Source of the DNA: Phascolarctos cinereus
Lineage: Eukaryota > Chordata > Mammalia > Diprotodontia > Phascolarctidae
Direction: 5' to 3'
Assembly (NCBI RefSeq): GCF_002099425.1
Contig: NW_018344333.1
Coordinates: 806,001 to 870,000 of the forward strand
Length of the DNA stretch: 64,000 nt
The notes beneath the pieces were generated by a model, which saw nothing but the letters and a program-made list of their open reading frames with translations, was not told where the DNA came from and did not search any database. Each line of letters opens with the position of its first letter. Positions within the stretch are counted from its first letter, which is position 1. Shown in pieces: positions 35,351 to 48,288 of this stretch. Position numbers and translations under genes: made by a program.

Positions 35351-36814
35351 TCCTTATGTGTAAAATGTGGGATTTTTTCTATCATCCTCATTTCATAGAT
35401 TTGCAACCATTAGTGGCTTGGTAAATGTTTAACAACTTTCCAGGAAAAAAAAAATAGTAAACACTACATACTTTTAAGTGTAATTTCTTTCATTACTGAA
35501 ATTTTCTACAGAAGTTTTTTAAAGTCTATATATCCATAAAACAATAAATCAACCCCTCATCTGTACCATTTGCCAATTTTCAAGGTCTAAATATTCATTC
35601 TGAAAATTTAAAAGTCAGCTCTCCTAAATAGGGTCAAACCCCTATTTGTAACAAAGAGCTTGAAAGTTGAAATTATTTGTTCATAGTCAAACTGCCATGT
35701 GAATGGCAAAATGAAGTTAAGAATTCATATCTCTCAATTTCCATTCCAGTAGTCTTTCACATGCCTTCCTGCTTCTCTCCTTTTCAGTACAGACATATAA
35801 ATTCCTCCTCAAACAAAAATCCTCTCAATAATGAAATAAGAACAAAATTAGTCATTTGTACTGAGTCCAGATCTTTTAAGTGTAAGACCAAGGAAGATGT
35901 TATTGCCTATGTCCTTTATAAATATGATTATCATGATTATCAAGTTTTTTTATTTCACAATAGTTTCTTTCTCAGCTACATATTTTCACATGAATTTGGG
36001 ATTCAATGGGGATAGTATAAGGATTAGATTGCTAGCCTAGCTAGGGATATTTTTATCTCCTCCAGAGAAATGGAATTACAAGAAAGTTTAGATACAGGGA
36101 GATCAACTCAAAATTAGGTGAAAAAGAATATTAACCAACATATCTCATATGATTTCAAGATGCCAACCACTCTCAAATCTATGCTTCCAGTCTTACAACC
36201 TTTTCAATGTTTGGATTACTTTCCTTTGATAACTGTGACTAACAACAAAAATTAGTATATAGCTTTTTCACCCACTTACCAAATTAACATCCATTTAATT
36301 TCCACACAGTCAAATCAAAATCAAATAAAGGCTAATTTGATTCATATGTAGAACTTAGTGATACAACTCTGAATCTTCAGTGCAATACACAGAGCTGTGC
36401 TTTGTGGCCCCTCCCTTACCCTTTATAGGAGTTAAGGAATGGTAGAAGAAAGATCATAAGATATTGACCATGAGAATCAATAAACTCCTTCAGAAGACAG
36501 AGATTTTAAAGGTCAAGGCATCTAGAAACAGTCTAAATTCAGTTCTACATGTTATAAAAACATATAAATATGAAATCACATGTAAATTTATTTCAAATGT
36601 GGTGATTCAGCAATAATATATAATAATGAAAAACTCAGATGGGTGAGTAAATTTTAAGAAAGGGATGAGTTGGAGACTATAGCTTCCTAATGCCAAGACA
36701 TGAAAAGTAAAAAAAAAAAAAACCTTAGTCAATTAGCATTATAGAGTTGTAGGACTGGAAGAGAGCTTAGAAACAGTCTAGTTTAAACCCCACATTATAG
36801 ATATGGGGAAATTA
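35351..36814. other. Spacer between the arms of the second inverted duplication
   Basis: About 1.46 kb, AT-rich. A MIR-like trace at about 35640-35790 (AACTGCCATGTGAATGGCAA region) and a GAGTTGTAGGACTGGAAGAG SINE-like piece at 36745-36815. A 112-codon open frame at 35677-36015 covers the MIR-like part and looks fortuitous. Confidence 0.45.
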
Positions 36815-37212
36815 TAGCCTATAAATATTAATTTTATTTTGTCCAATTTTACAAGGGTTAGCAGCATGATTAGGAAAAAAAAAAACCCTGGGTCTTATGA
36901 CTTCTGTTTTGTGATGCTAAACAACTGGTTTGACTACTGTTGGCTAAGTTGATCAGATTGTTAAACATGTTGAGTGAATCTACTATTTTCTTGGCCTTGC
37001 ATATGAGAGTCCAGACAAGGATTTCTTGCCTTTTAACATTTTGTGGGTAAAATGCATCTACTAGTTGATATGTTTTACTTTAATTCCTATATACAAGTCA
37101 TTGTAATGTGCTGCAGCTGATTTGCAACCAAATTTCTCTCAGTTACCATTTGGGTCAATTGTAGTTTTGACTCTTCAGAGACTGCCTTGATCTGTGATTT
37201 GTAGTCATCTAT
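36815..37212 (-). repeat. Right arm of the second inverted duplication, with 159 bp extra
   Basis: Same as the left arm in reverse, but 36942-37100 has no counterpart there. Either this arm gained an insert or the other lost it. Confidence 0.82.
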
Positions 37213-39219
37213 ATGACTATCACTGAAAGAATGATGTTGGTTAAAATAATAATAATAAAGATGGCTTTTTTAAAATAAAAATAAAAGTTAGCATAAGCCT
37301 TACACCAGGAAATATCAATAGTGGCAAAACCAGAATACTTGTAGTTTACTTTTCATAAAATCACAGTTAACCTTATTGTAGAGGTTCAAAATGAATGATG
37401 GATAAAATTTTAATCTACAGTTATTTCTTCTATACTTTTCTGTGACTTACTGAGAAAAAAACTAGTTACAGGATTCCTTCCAGAGGCCCCCTTCCTCCAG
37501 AGGTTTATTGTGCTCATTTTAATTTTCCTTGAACTTTACCATGTTCTAATTTGTCTTTTGGATCCTCAAAGAACAGTACAGTATAGAATGGTATGTTTGA
37601 GATAAACTGAAAACCTAGGTTTTTTTTTTTATTTTTACTGATTCTCTATGATCACCACTTAACCTTTTTCTAAATCAGCTTTCCTATTTGCAAAATGAAG
37701 ATAAAATTCCAACCTCCTCTCACTTAGGGAAACTGGGAGAACAAATGAAATGGACTTTAACATTTAAACATGTTGGTAAAATGGTGATTTTCATTCTAAT
37801 TGCTGGAATGAATCTCACAAATACTTCTGCATTTTAAACAGAAGACTTGGAATAAATCTATTTGAGAACTGTTATATGTCATTAGTAGTTATAATTGACT
37901 TGTATATATTTCACCATTAATTAGTAGAACTTCAACTCATTCAAATCTAGGCAAAGGTAATAGAGTTTGCCTACATAGTATTTCAATAACTAATTGCCAT
38001 GAATAACAAAATTTTGAATTTTGCCCACCTCTTTCCACCAACACATATGTAAATGTTTACTGAGTCACTGGTAGAGGCACTAATAAATATTGCTCTGGGG
38101 TTATACCCACCTTGCTTCCTGAGCACAATTCTGCATATTTTGCCATTGTTAAATTTTCAATCCTGAGCAGATTCAATCCATCCTCCAAAATGAAATAAAT
38201 CCTCATACACACTTTCCCAAAAAGCAAAGAAAACCTTGAAATAACATTTCCATTTGAAGAAAGTTGAAGACAGGAGAATTCCTATAATGAATGATAATCT
38301 TTTTGCAGGCACTTCAGTTAGACTCCTTGTCTGGTGGTAATTCATTAGTAGTAGTTTTTGTTTATTTATTTCTTATTAAGAGAAGTGGAAAAGAATGTAC
38401 AAGGTAGCAAATAATTGACCAAGTGAACATCCTTTAATTTATGAAAGGATCATATTATTAATTAGAGAAATGGTTTCTATGACATAGTATTTATAATCAA
38501 CAAAGCTAGGACTTAATAATAAACCAGAATATGTTTTCTTATTTCAAAGAATATTTTGTACATTGGGTAAATTTTTATCATCCAAATATTTTATAGAATC
38601 TGTATAGCCATGTTTTTTCCTAAATGGTTAAATATTAAGTAATCTGAAAAGAAAATGAAATTAAAGTACATTTAAATTTAATGATTTTTTTTTGGTTGAA
38701 AGATTTATTCAGGATACAATTTTACCATATCATGCAATTGTTAGAAACAGTTGAGTTGTATGCTAAAATTATATTTTCCTGAAAGAAATTTTAAGGGATA
38801 CATTTTCTACAAGAATTAACACAGAATCAGAGAATCTCAGAAAGTATGAGAGCTTTACAATATTAGCTGTACAAAAATAGAATAGGCTAAGTCAGTGGTA
38901 GTGGGCTCTCCATTACTTAGATAAAGTCTTTAAAGCAGAAGTTAAGCAACATTTATCACAAATGATTGCATGAGAATAATGGGTTATTGCCCATGTATTG
39001 CCCAGTACTCACTGACCTCTTGATATCCCTTCAGAAACTCCTCTCCTTTTGTTACCCCTTTCCTTAGATTTGGAGTATTCCTAGTTAGTTCCTTTATCTT
39101 TCATGCTGTTATTTAATTATTTGTTGTATTTTCCCTCAGTGAAGTAGTAAAATAAAATCCCCTTTGTTCTCTTTCATTTCAAATGGTTTGGTTCATTAGT
39201 TTTCAAATTTTCATTTCCT
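37213..39219. other. Non-coding stretch of 2 kb
   Basis: A MIR-like piece at about 37590-37790 (TTTCCTATTTGCAAAATGAA). Otherwise AT-rich DNA without recognised features. Confidence 0.4.
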
Positions 39220-39962
39220 GAGGTGGAGCCAAGATTGTGGAGAAAAGGCAATGACTAACCTGAGATCTCCCCAAAACCTCACTAAAACTATTTAAATAAT
39301 GCCATAAAACAATTCCTGGAGTGGCAGAACTCAGAATAGGACAGAGTGAAATAATTTTCCAGCCAAAGACAACTTAGAAGGTGAGCAGAAAAGATCTGTT
39401 GCACCTGGGTAAGTGGCACACATTTCAATAGAGGCTGCACTAGAAAAGACCCAACCCCAGCAAATCAGGAGCTGGTCTTAGGAGCCACTGAATCTGCAGT
39501 GACAGCAGCTACTTCTGGAACTCTCAGCCCACAGATAGTAAGGGGGTAGTGGTCAGACAGAGATTTCAGGGGTCTCTTTGCTGCATCTGGGGGCAGGACT
39601 GTGTTGCTTTGCCCGTACTCAGATATGGGTAAAAGTCCTGGATGGCAGTTCCAGGGCAAGAAGGACTACTAGCACACCACAGCTTATGGGGCCGTAGTGG
39701 AATAGTGACCCTTATCACAGTTCCGTGGCAAAAAAAGGGTACTTATGGTTGCTCACAAATCAGAGCACAGCCCAGGAGAGTAGTAAACACAACTATCCTT
39801 AGGTCACACCATCTTGGAAGAACTGAAAACTTACAGGTCCCTAGAAGTATTTCTGAAAAGAGCTGTACAAAAAACCCTGAAGCTTGGGACAGTGTGCCTT
39901 CCAGTCTGGATGCAAAGCCTTACTTTAACGAAGAGTTAAAAATCAAGAACTAGGCTGGAAAA

Positions 39963-41100
39963 ATGATCAAACAACAGGAAAAATTCTGATTATAGAAAGT
40001 TACTTTGGAGACAAGGAAGATCAAAACACACAGTCAGAAGAAGATAACAAATTCAGAGCTCCTACATCAAAAGTCTCCAAGAAAAATATGAATTGGTCTG
40101 AGGCCAAGGAAGTGCTGAAAAAGGATTCTGAAAATGATGTAAGACAGGTAGAAGAAAAATTTGGAAGAGAAATGAGAGTGCTGCAAGAAAATCATGAAAA
40201 AAAAAAGAGTCAACAGCTTAGTGAAGAAGACAAGTGATAAAAATACTGAAGAAAATAACACCTTAACAAACAGACTAGTCCAAATGGTAAGAGAGGTAGA
40301 AAAAAAATAAGGAGAAGAATGCTTTGAAAAGCAGAATTTGCCAAATCGAAAAAGAGGGACAAAAATTCATGGAAGAAAAAAAGAAACTCCTTAAAAAGTG
40401 TAATTGGCGAAATGGAAAAGGAGTTACAAAAACTCACTGAAGAAAATAATTTCTTAAAAATTAGAATAGAGCAAATGGAAGCTAATGACTTTATAAGAAA
40501 TCAAGAAACAATAAAGCAAAACCAAAAGAATGAGGTGGGAGGAAGAAGACAAGGTGAAATATGTGACTTGGAAAATAGATCCAGGAGAGATAAATTAAAA
40601 AGCATTGGACTGCCTGAAAGCCATAAAAAAAAAAGCCTAGACATCACCCTTCAAGAAATTATCAAGGAAAACTGTCTTGATATTATAGAACTAGAGGGTA
40701 AAATAGAAATTGAAAGAATCCACTGATCACCTCCTGAAAGAGATTCCAAAAGGAAAACTCCCTGGTGTATTATAGATGAATTCCAGAGCTACCAGGTCAA
40801 GTAGAAAATATTCCAAGGAGCCAGAAAGAAACATGGAGCCAGGGTAATACAATATTTAGCAGTTTCTACACTAAAGAATCAGAGGGCTTGGTACATGATA
40901 TACTGGGTGTCAAAGGAGATAGGATCACAACCAAGAATCACTTACCCAGCAAATCTGAGTATAATCCTTCAGGGGGGAAATGGATATTCAACAAAATAGA
41001 GGACTTTCAAGCATTCTTGAAAAGACCAGAGCTGAATAGAAAATGTGACTTTCAAAAAGAAGACTCAAAAGTAGCATTAAAAAGGTTAACAGGAAAGAGA
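39963..41100 (+). pseudogene. L1 ORF1 of the internally deleted L1, decayed
   Basis: The ATG at 39963 aligns with the start at 128. A coiled-coil section is open at 40412-40726: MEKELQKLTEENNFLKIRIE, then LDITLQEIIKENCLDIIELE. The C-terminal domain is open at 40888-41214 with RITTKNHLPSKSEYNPSGGK, DFQAFLKRPELNRKCDFQKE. Frame shifts separate these pieces. The role is the same as for the other ORF1 copies. Confidence 0.8.
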
Positions 41101-41798
41101 AATCATAAAGGACTTAATAAGATAAAACTGTTTACATCCCTACAAGGGAAGATGATACTTGTAACTCAGAAGAACTTTCTCATTATTGGCACAGTTAGAA
41201 GGAGTATAAATTGACAGAGGGCATAGCTGTGAATTGAATATGACAAGATGGTATCTAAAAATATGAAATTAAGGGGTGAGAAAAAGATATACTGGAAGAA
41301 AGGGAAAGGTAGAGTGGGTCAAATTATCTCACATAAAAGAGGTAAGAAAAATCTTTTACAGTGAAGGGCAAAAGTGGGGGAAGTAAGAGGAAAGGAGTGA
41401 ACCTCATTGTCATTGGAATTGACTCAAAAGAGGAATAACATACACACTCAGTTGGGTATAGAAATCTATGTCATCCTACAGGAAAGTAAGAGGCAAAGGG
41501 GATAAGAGAAGAGGTAGTGGTGAAAGAAGGGAGGGCAAGTTGGGGTATGCGGTAGTCAGAAGTAAAACGCTTTTGAGGAGGGACAGGGTGAAAGGAGAGA
41601 GAGAAGACAGTAAATAGCAAGGAATAGGTGGTAGGGAAATACAGTTAGCAATAGTAACTGAAAATTTTTTGAAGCAAGTTTCTCTAATAGGGCCTCATTT
41701 CTCAGACATATAGAGAACTGAGTCAAATTTATTTTTAAAAAAAGTCATTCCCCAATTGATAAAGGGTCAAAAAATAGTTTTCAGATGAAGTAATCAAG

Positions 41799-41801
<3 letters not shown>

Positions 41802-41845
<44 letters not shown>

Positions 41846-41860
41846 ATATATATATATAAT
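41802..41860. repeat. (TA)n microsatellite inside the L1 ORF2 tail
   Basis: TA units replace LINE sequence between the KWSKD/FSDE and YEKRL-type positions. Confidence 0.95.
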
Positions 41861-42076
41861 CGTATGAAAAAAGGCTCTAAATCACTATTGATTGGAGAAA
41901 TGAAAAATAAAAGAATTCTGAGGTACTACCCCATACCTATTAGATTGGCTAATAGGACATAAAAGGAAAATTCAAAATGTTGGAGAGGATGTATAGGAAA
42001 ATAGGGATTAATGCACTACTGGTGGAGTTGGGACCTGGTTCAACCACTGTGTAGAGCAATTTGGAGCTATGCTTAT

Positions 42077-42077
42077 G

Positions 42078-42109
<32 letters not shown>

Positions 42110-42220
42110 CGCACACGTACATACACACATGTGTATATATGTATGTGTGCATATATGTGTATATATGCATGCATGTACATACACGTATGCATATACATAC
42201 ATATGCATATACATGTATGT
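42077..42220. repeat. (CA)n with TATG/TACA tail inside the L1 ORF2 tail
   Basis: Occupies the place of about 100 bp of the ORF2 tail. LINE sequence stops at TTTGGAGCTATGC and resumes at TTATAGCAGCTCTTTTCTGG. Confidence 0.92.
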
Positions 42221-42815
42221 ATATGACTATTTATAGCAGCTCTTTTCTGGTGGCAAAGAATTGAAAATTGAGTGGTTGCCCCTCCATTGGAGAATGGCTG
42301 AACAAATTATTGTATGTGATTGTGATGGAATATTGTTGTGCTATAAGAAATGATGAGCTTGATGATCTCAGAAAAACCTGGAAAGATTTATAGAAGCTGA
42401 TGCAAAATGCCATGTACTGTGTAAAAATAAAAGCAATATTGTAAGATATTGTGATTATAATATATTGTAAAATTGTGAATGACCTAGCTATTCTCAGCAA
42501 TACAATGATACAAAACTCTGGAGGACTTATGATGAAAATTGCTATCCATCCCAGAGAAAGAATTCATAGTGTCTGAATACAGATTGAAGCAGAGTTTTTT
42601 ACTTTGTTTTTTTTTTGAGGGTTTTTTGTGTATGTTTTATTTCATAACATGACTGATAAGGAAATATGTTTTGCATGATTACATGTGTATAAGCTATATC
42701 TAATTGTTTGCTTTCTCAGTGGGGTGGTGGGAAGGAAGGAAGGGAGAGAATTTGGACTTCAAAGTTTTAAAAGAAAAAAATTATTTTAATATGTAAATGA
42801 AAAAAATAAAACTTT

Positions 42816-44040
42816 ATTTTCTGTGCCTGTTTCTAAAAACATATATTTTATTTGTTTCCTTTATTATTTATCTTATTCATTTTGGTCTTTTATTCTTTGA
42901 TTCATGGCTCTTATTATTTATTCTATTTTTAATCTCTCTATTTCCTATTGAATTAAAACTTGTAAGGTACATAGTTTTGGATCCTTCTAATTAGTTTTTA
43001 TGTTCCTGTCTTACAGATTTTGACCCCTGCTCCTCTTTCTTCTATTGTGACTCATTCTTAGAAATTGTAGTTTCTTCATGACATAGCAAGCATATTACCC
43101 ATGGTATGTATTTTCTTTGGTCCTCTTTATCCTTAGATTCCTAAACTCTTCTCCCTGATCTAGAAGCTATTTTCCCTTTGGTTATTGACATTTTCCCTCT
43201 TGGTTAATCTGCTTTTGTTTAATATCTTTAGCTAAATTTTCTTCCCCCTAAAATGTTGATTTATTCATTCCTTTTATTTTCCATTATTCCTTTTCTGAAT
43301 TCCTTCCTTTGATGACCATTTTCCTATGGATTGAATCTCAAAGCTGTCTTATCCTCTTACCACACTGAGCAATTTACAGTTCTCAACCCTAGGTCTTTGC
43401 TCAAAGGAACTTCTAGGGGGGCAGAAGTGGCCCTACCTGAATGCTGGCTTTTACCTTCAGGTTTAGTGAAGAACCCATATAGTTCCACACTTGCCCACAT
43501 GTTATACCCCATTTATCTCATTTTTTTTTGTCTCTGACTGACCTCTGTTGAGAGACAGAATACTAACATTTCTCACTCCTAATGTTGTTTAAACACATTT
43601 TGTCATTTAGTTCTTTGAGACATTATTAAGAGGATATTGTTCATTCAGAGTTTAGAGTTGAATTCTGTCACAAGTATGTTGATCCCCTTATACAGCCATG
43701 ATGCAGGGAGAGGTGGGCTTTGGGGAAGAAGTGCTAATTTGTTTGGTGTTAGGAATTAGCTTTCAACTGAGTTTTTACTGTTGGGGGTTTTTTGATGTTC
43801 CATTCCATATAGGCAGCTGAAACTGATTTATCTCTGGTGCATAATTCATATTTAAAAAAGTTTGTGAAGTTACAAGAATCAGAAAAAATGGCTAGTTTTG
43901 ATGTTGTTGGTCATATGACCTAGAATTCTAATGGTCTGGGTTTTTTTGCTTGTTTCTTTGTTTTTAACTACTCTCTCTTTTCTTACAAATTATAATGAAT
44001 TTCTTGAACCATAGGAGAATAAATAACAACTCCAACCTGC
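42816..44040. other. Non-coding stretch, unassigned
   Basis: T-rich sequence; no repeat family, splice-flanked frame or RNA gene recognised. Confidence 0.4.
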
Positions 44041-44870
44041 AGGTATCATTCTTTACTCTTCTCTCTCATCCTGCCCTATCCAAATAGTTGTCAAGTCCTA
44101 TAGTTTCTCTCTTTGTAACATCTTTCATATACATGTCCTTTCTATCCTCTGGCACTGCTGCCACCCTGGTGTAGGACATCATCACCTAATGTGGACTATT
44201 GCAATAGCCTCCTGTTTGGTCTCCTGCAACTCTCTCCTTACTTCAATCTATTAGTTGTTAAATTGGTCTTTCTATACAGGTCTGATCACATCATCACCTA
44301 TTCAATAAAAACCAATGGCTCATTATTTCCAAGATATAAATATAAATCCCATTTAACATTCAAAACCCTTCATAACCTGGACCCTCCCTACCTTTCCAAT
44401 ATTCTTACACTTTATTCTCCCCCTACTGCATACACTCTCTAATTTATATTCTTCTTTGTGATGTTCCTTTTACACAATGCTCCATCTACTCGTTGTTGTC
44501 ATTTTTACTGCCTATCCTTCAAGCTATGAATCTATTATTTTCTCATGCCCATCACTTAGCTTGCCAGGACTCCTTCAAAGTTTATCTAAAGTTCTTTATT
44601 CTGTAAGAAGTCATGCCCTGTGGTCTTTAATTTTAATAGTTCCCTCTGAAATTACTCCAATTTATCCTACATGAATCTTGTCTGTAAATAAATGTTTGCA
44701 TGTTTTATCCTCCATCCCCCCTCCCCACTACACACACACACATCTTAGAATACATAATCTATGGGAGCAGGTAATGATTCAATTTTTTTTTGCTTTTCTT
44801 TGTATCCCCAGTAATTATCATAGTACTTAGCACACAGAAGTTGCTTAATAAATGCTAAGTGAACTGATTG
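44041..44870 (+). mobile_element. L2-clade LINE 3' part
   Basis: GTGGACTATTGCAATAGCCT (LDYCNSL in the family), CAGGTCTGATCACATCATCA, AACATTCAAAACCCTTCATA and CCTACCTTTCCAATATTCTT. The terminal part is CATAGTACTTAGCACACAGA then GTTGCTTAATAAATGCTAAG. Clear L2 ORF2-tail plus 3' end; the frame 44191-44442 is part of it. An AC run lies near 44730. Confidence 0.82.
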
Positions 44871-45069
44871 ACCGACTTTGCTTCCATAGTGACAACTCCT
44901 CTATGATTTCTTAAATGCTCTTCTAGTTACTATGGCTTAAAATTTCACAGTCTTGTTGGCCAAGAAAGTGACCAGCCTCTTTCTGCTTAATTAGGATGAG
45001 TCTCAGCAATATCCTACTGCTATATATTTCAACATTTTGTTTAACACCTACGCTTTGTAAAACCATGTC

Positions 45070-45160
45070 ATAGGGACCAGAGATAATAGAAACAAGTTTT
45101 TTTTAAAAAAGAGATCCTGACCTCAAGAAGCTTACAATTCATTGTAGGATGACATGACCA
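45070..45160 (-). repeat. L2 3'-end scrap
   Basis: CTGACCTCAAGAAGCTTACA followed by ATTCATTG resembles the antisense L2 motif CCCTCAAGGAGCTCACATTC. Confidence 0.45.
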
Positions 45161-46537
45161 CTTTTTCAACAAATTCTGATAATTAAGGAGACTACTAACA
45201 ATTTATGTGTTTAATTAATATTATAACTCATAGAGGTAGCATAGTATTGAATTCATTGTGGAATAAATGAAAATGGGACTCAATTCTTCCAGTAAAATTA
45301 ACACATATTTGAGAAATTACTTTCTGGCTTGGAGTTGACAAAGTTAAAGTCACCAAATACAGTCATGTTCTACACAAGGAAAAGTCAGAGAGCCAGCTGA
45401 AAACTCAACTTGCTTCACTGTTGAGTTTAAGATTTTATTGTGAATAAAATGCCCCCAAAAGTGTCCTTCACTGTACAAAAGAGCATGTTTCTATTCTTAA
45501 GCATTAACAGGCACAATTTTTTTTCTTATAACAGAAATAAATTTAGTGCCAAGTGGCATCTTAAGAAGTATAAAACATGACTAGGCTGACTCAAGAGCTC
45601 CAGCAGTTTCTTAGCTGTCAGTAAACTCAGCAGGGGTGCCAGCCAAGAACACGGTAACTAGTTAGAGACATAAATGTTACTGGGAAAACACCTTCTGGAC
45701 TTGGATACTTCATCCCACCATTCTGCCAACTTCACCCTCAATATGGACGCGTGTGTTGGCTCCAATGTTAAAGATTCTGAAAAAAAGCAAAAAGGACAGG
45801 ACAAAGGAGTTTGATTTATGGCCATTGTAAAATTATTAAGTAAAAACTTGGCAATTGAAATGCTTTTATCAAAAGAACACTGAGCCATCCCACCCCTCCA
45901 AAGAATTCATTCTTTTTAAAAAAAATTTTTGAAATGTTGTACAAGCCAGCTAGAGGTAAAAAGCAAAGGATTTTTTTTTTGCTAAAAATAAAGATAAAAT
46001 CTGTGTGACCTAAGGAAATTTTCTTCAAAATGAAAACAGATCTTCATTTTATATTCAACTTACTGTTTTGGGAATTATCTACATTTTACCTGACATATAA
46101 AGTAATTTTTAAAACCACTTTAAATTAACCTTTCAAAAGAATTCTAAGTAAATAGAGAAGAAAAAAAGTACATTGCCTAAATGAAATGAAGTTGATGTGG
46201 ATCATATGTTAGAGGAATCAATTTGTGATAATTTGCTGCCTAGGATTCTAACTAAATGCCTTACAGAAATAAGACAGAGATATTCTTCTTTTTGAAAAAA
46301 AAATGCTTATCCCATAGGGAAATAGATTAGAGAAGAGAAATAATAACTAAGGATGGAAATGTTTTCTATTAAAAAAGAAGACAAAAGAAATGTTTAATTT
46401 GAAATTAAAAAAAATGTCTTAGGAAGAAAAAAAAAATTCAAATGCAAATACTAACTGCCCTCCAATAAATTATGTGCCCTGCCTTCAGGTACACTCCCAG
46501 AACAAGCAAGAATTTAAAAATACACACTCACACACAC
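45161..46537. other. Non-coding stretch; possible lone exon at 45670-45770
   Basis: Mostly AT-rich unassigned DNA. On the minus strand a good splice acceptor (CTTTTTGCTTTTTTTCAG) precedes a stretch with a CpG pair (ACGCGT at about 45748). No gene could be named. Confidence 0.3.
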
Positions 46538-46660
46538 TTTTTTTTTAGTAAAGCAATTGGGGTGAAGTGACTTGCCCAGGGTCACAAAGGTAGTAAGTGT
46601 CAAGTGTCTGAGGCTGGATTTGAACTCAGGTCCTCTTGACTCCAAGGCCATAGTTGCCCC
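46538..46660 (-). mobile_element. Marsupial SINE (MAR1/WSINE-like), internally deleted
   Basis: Antisense: poly-T, GTGACTTGCCCAGGGTCACA, GATTTGAACTCAGGTCCTCT, then a direct jump to GTTGCCCC. About 25 bp before the end are lost. No sure target duplication. Confidence 0.8.
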
Positions 46661-48057
46661 TACATATTTTTTTTCCAACAAAAAGAGACATCATTAGGGA
46701 TATGGGTCAAGAGAAAAGGAAGTGAGATGGTCACATATTAAAAATAAGGATATGTAGACAAACACACCAAATCTTTAATACTGACAACCCCAAATCTTAG
46801 AAATATAACCTATGCACTAATGAATACATTAATTTATCTAAATATCATGCAGTTTCTATGATATGTTAGTCATGTTTCAGAACTTCAAATTCTATCTGAT
46901 TATATAAGTGGGGTCAATTCCTTTGACCAATCAACAATATAGTCATACCTTACAGCATGTTTTTTTTTTGTGATTTTCTATTATTAAGAAAATTTATTGC
47001 ATGGTAGTCAGTTTTATGGTGATGAACCTCTCTGAGCTAGTCGTTGAATACCTGTTACAACGACCATATATGCTGGAACTTGGCCCTTATTGAAAATTTT
47101 GTAACCTGCCAGACCTTGCCCTCTGATGGTGTGGCCTTTAGTATAGGCTATATAATATGGCCTAATAGAGGCTACACATTCAATATAGGCTTACCTGGTG
47201 AAGAACTTCAGTGGAGAATGGTTGTGAATATTAAAACATAAAGATGTTTATATACAAATAGACATGGCTGTTTATACTATATACCACAGACCTTTAAAAA
47301 ATGCAATGAGTTACCTTTCATATACTCTAAGTGGATTGATTTCTTGCCTATGAATCTCACCAACTGAATGTCTTTATCTCCTACCCACTGTAAACACTTT
47401 TCCTACCCCAAGTCCTAAGGCTTAAAGGAGCTTTAGACAAAAAATAACTTAGACTTTTTTACATGTGAATAGAAACATAGATTAAATCATTTTTGCTGCT
47501 TGTCTCTCTATCCTTTTACTACAGTTCTAGTATAGCCTTATCCCAGGTCTTTTTGGACTGGGCTCCTGCTATTTGTGTCTTTATCTACTCTCTCTGATTC
47601 ATACCTCCCTGGAGTCAAATATCTGCTTATTCAGGTCTTATCTTACATCCTGCCTTCAGTCTGCCAAGACTTCTAAGTGTCTGATGATTCCCCTGGATTA
47701 TCCTGACACTAATAGCCTATTTATCTATGTTTATATACTGGCTAAAATAATCAACTTATGTTTCAGACTTTTACTCTTTGCCTGACATTTTCACCCACTC
47801 ATTTTCATATACTTACAGGGTTGTCTTCTTCAGGTTTGTCTAGTTGCATGGTCCCAGCTCTCCTTATACTAGCCAAACCACTGGCCACAGAGGCAAGGTA
47901 TTAGTCTTGATCAAGGCTATTTGAAACACTTATCCAGATGTTCTAGCCACCATAGACCACTTGGATAAATTGCGTAGATGAGGTAACATGCAAATGGAGA
48001 AAATAACCCTATCCAACATTTCCAGAGGAAAAGAATGATGATTTGTTGGTTTCTAGA
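46661..48057. other. Non-coding stretch, unassigned
   Basis: A 65-codon frame at 47044-47241 has mixed composition (YIIWPNRGYTFNIGLPGEEL) but no recognised family. Remainder AT-rich. Confidence 0.35.
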
Positions 48058-48073
48058 ATCTTTCTTTCTTTTT

Positions 48074-48110
<37 letters not shown>

Positions 48111-48181
48111 TTTCTTTCTTTTTTCTTTCTTTCTTTTTCTTTCTTTCTCTCTCTGTCTCTCTCTGTTTCTCTCTCTCTGTT

Positions 48182-48215
<34 letters not shown>

Positions 48216-48247
48216 TTTTTCTTTCTCTCTGTCTTTCTCTGTTTCTC

Positions 48248-48288
<41 letters not shown>

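Larger units (their letters stand above)
39220..42815 (+). mobile_element. Full-length L1 with most of ORF2 deleted
   Basis: Begins GAGGTGGAGCCAAGATTGTG like the other full-length 5' ends. It continues through 5'UTR, ORF1 (39963 to about 41100) and the inter-ORF region (to about 41650). The text then passes from the L1 ORF2 start (GCAATAGTAACTG) directly into the ORF2 C-terminal block (AAATTTTTTGAAGCAAGTTT, the FFASKFLSDKGLIS region) at about 41660. The ORF2 tail, interrupted by TA and CA repeats, and the L1 3'UTR follow to an A-rich end near 42815. About 3 kb of endonuclease and reverse-transcriptase sequence is missing. Flanks TTCATTTCCTG and TTTATTTTCTG may be a worn target duplication. 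Confidence 0.85.

Noticed and set aside
35677-36015. 112-codon open frame as a gene
   Set aside because: Part lies over a MIR-like fragment, composition is irregular and no motif is recognisable.
42816-44040. Possible LTR or retroviral piece
   Set aside because: T-rich text lacks paired terminal repeats, a primer-binding site or any recognisable gag, pol or env motif; left unassigned.
47044-47241. 65-codon frame with protein-like composition
   Set aside because: Too short, no recognised family, no supporting signals; mentioned only in the stretch description.
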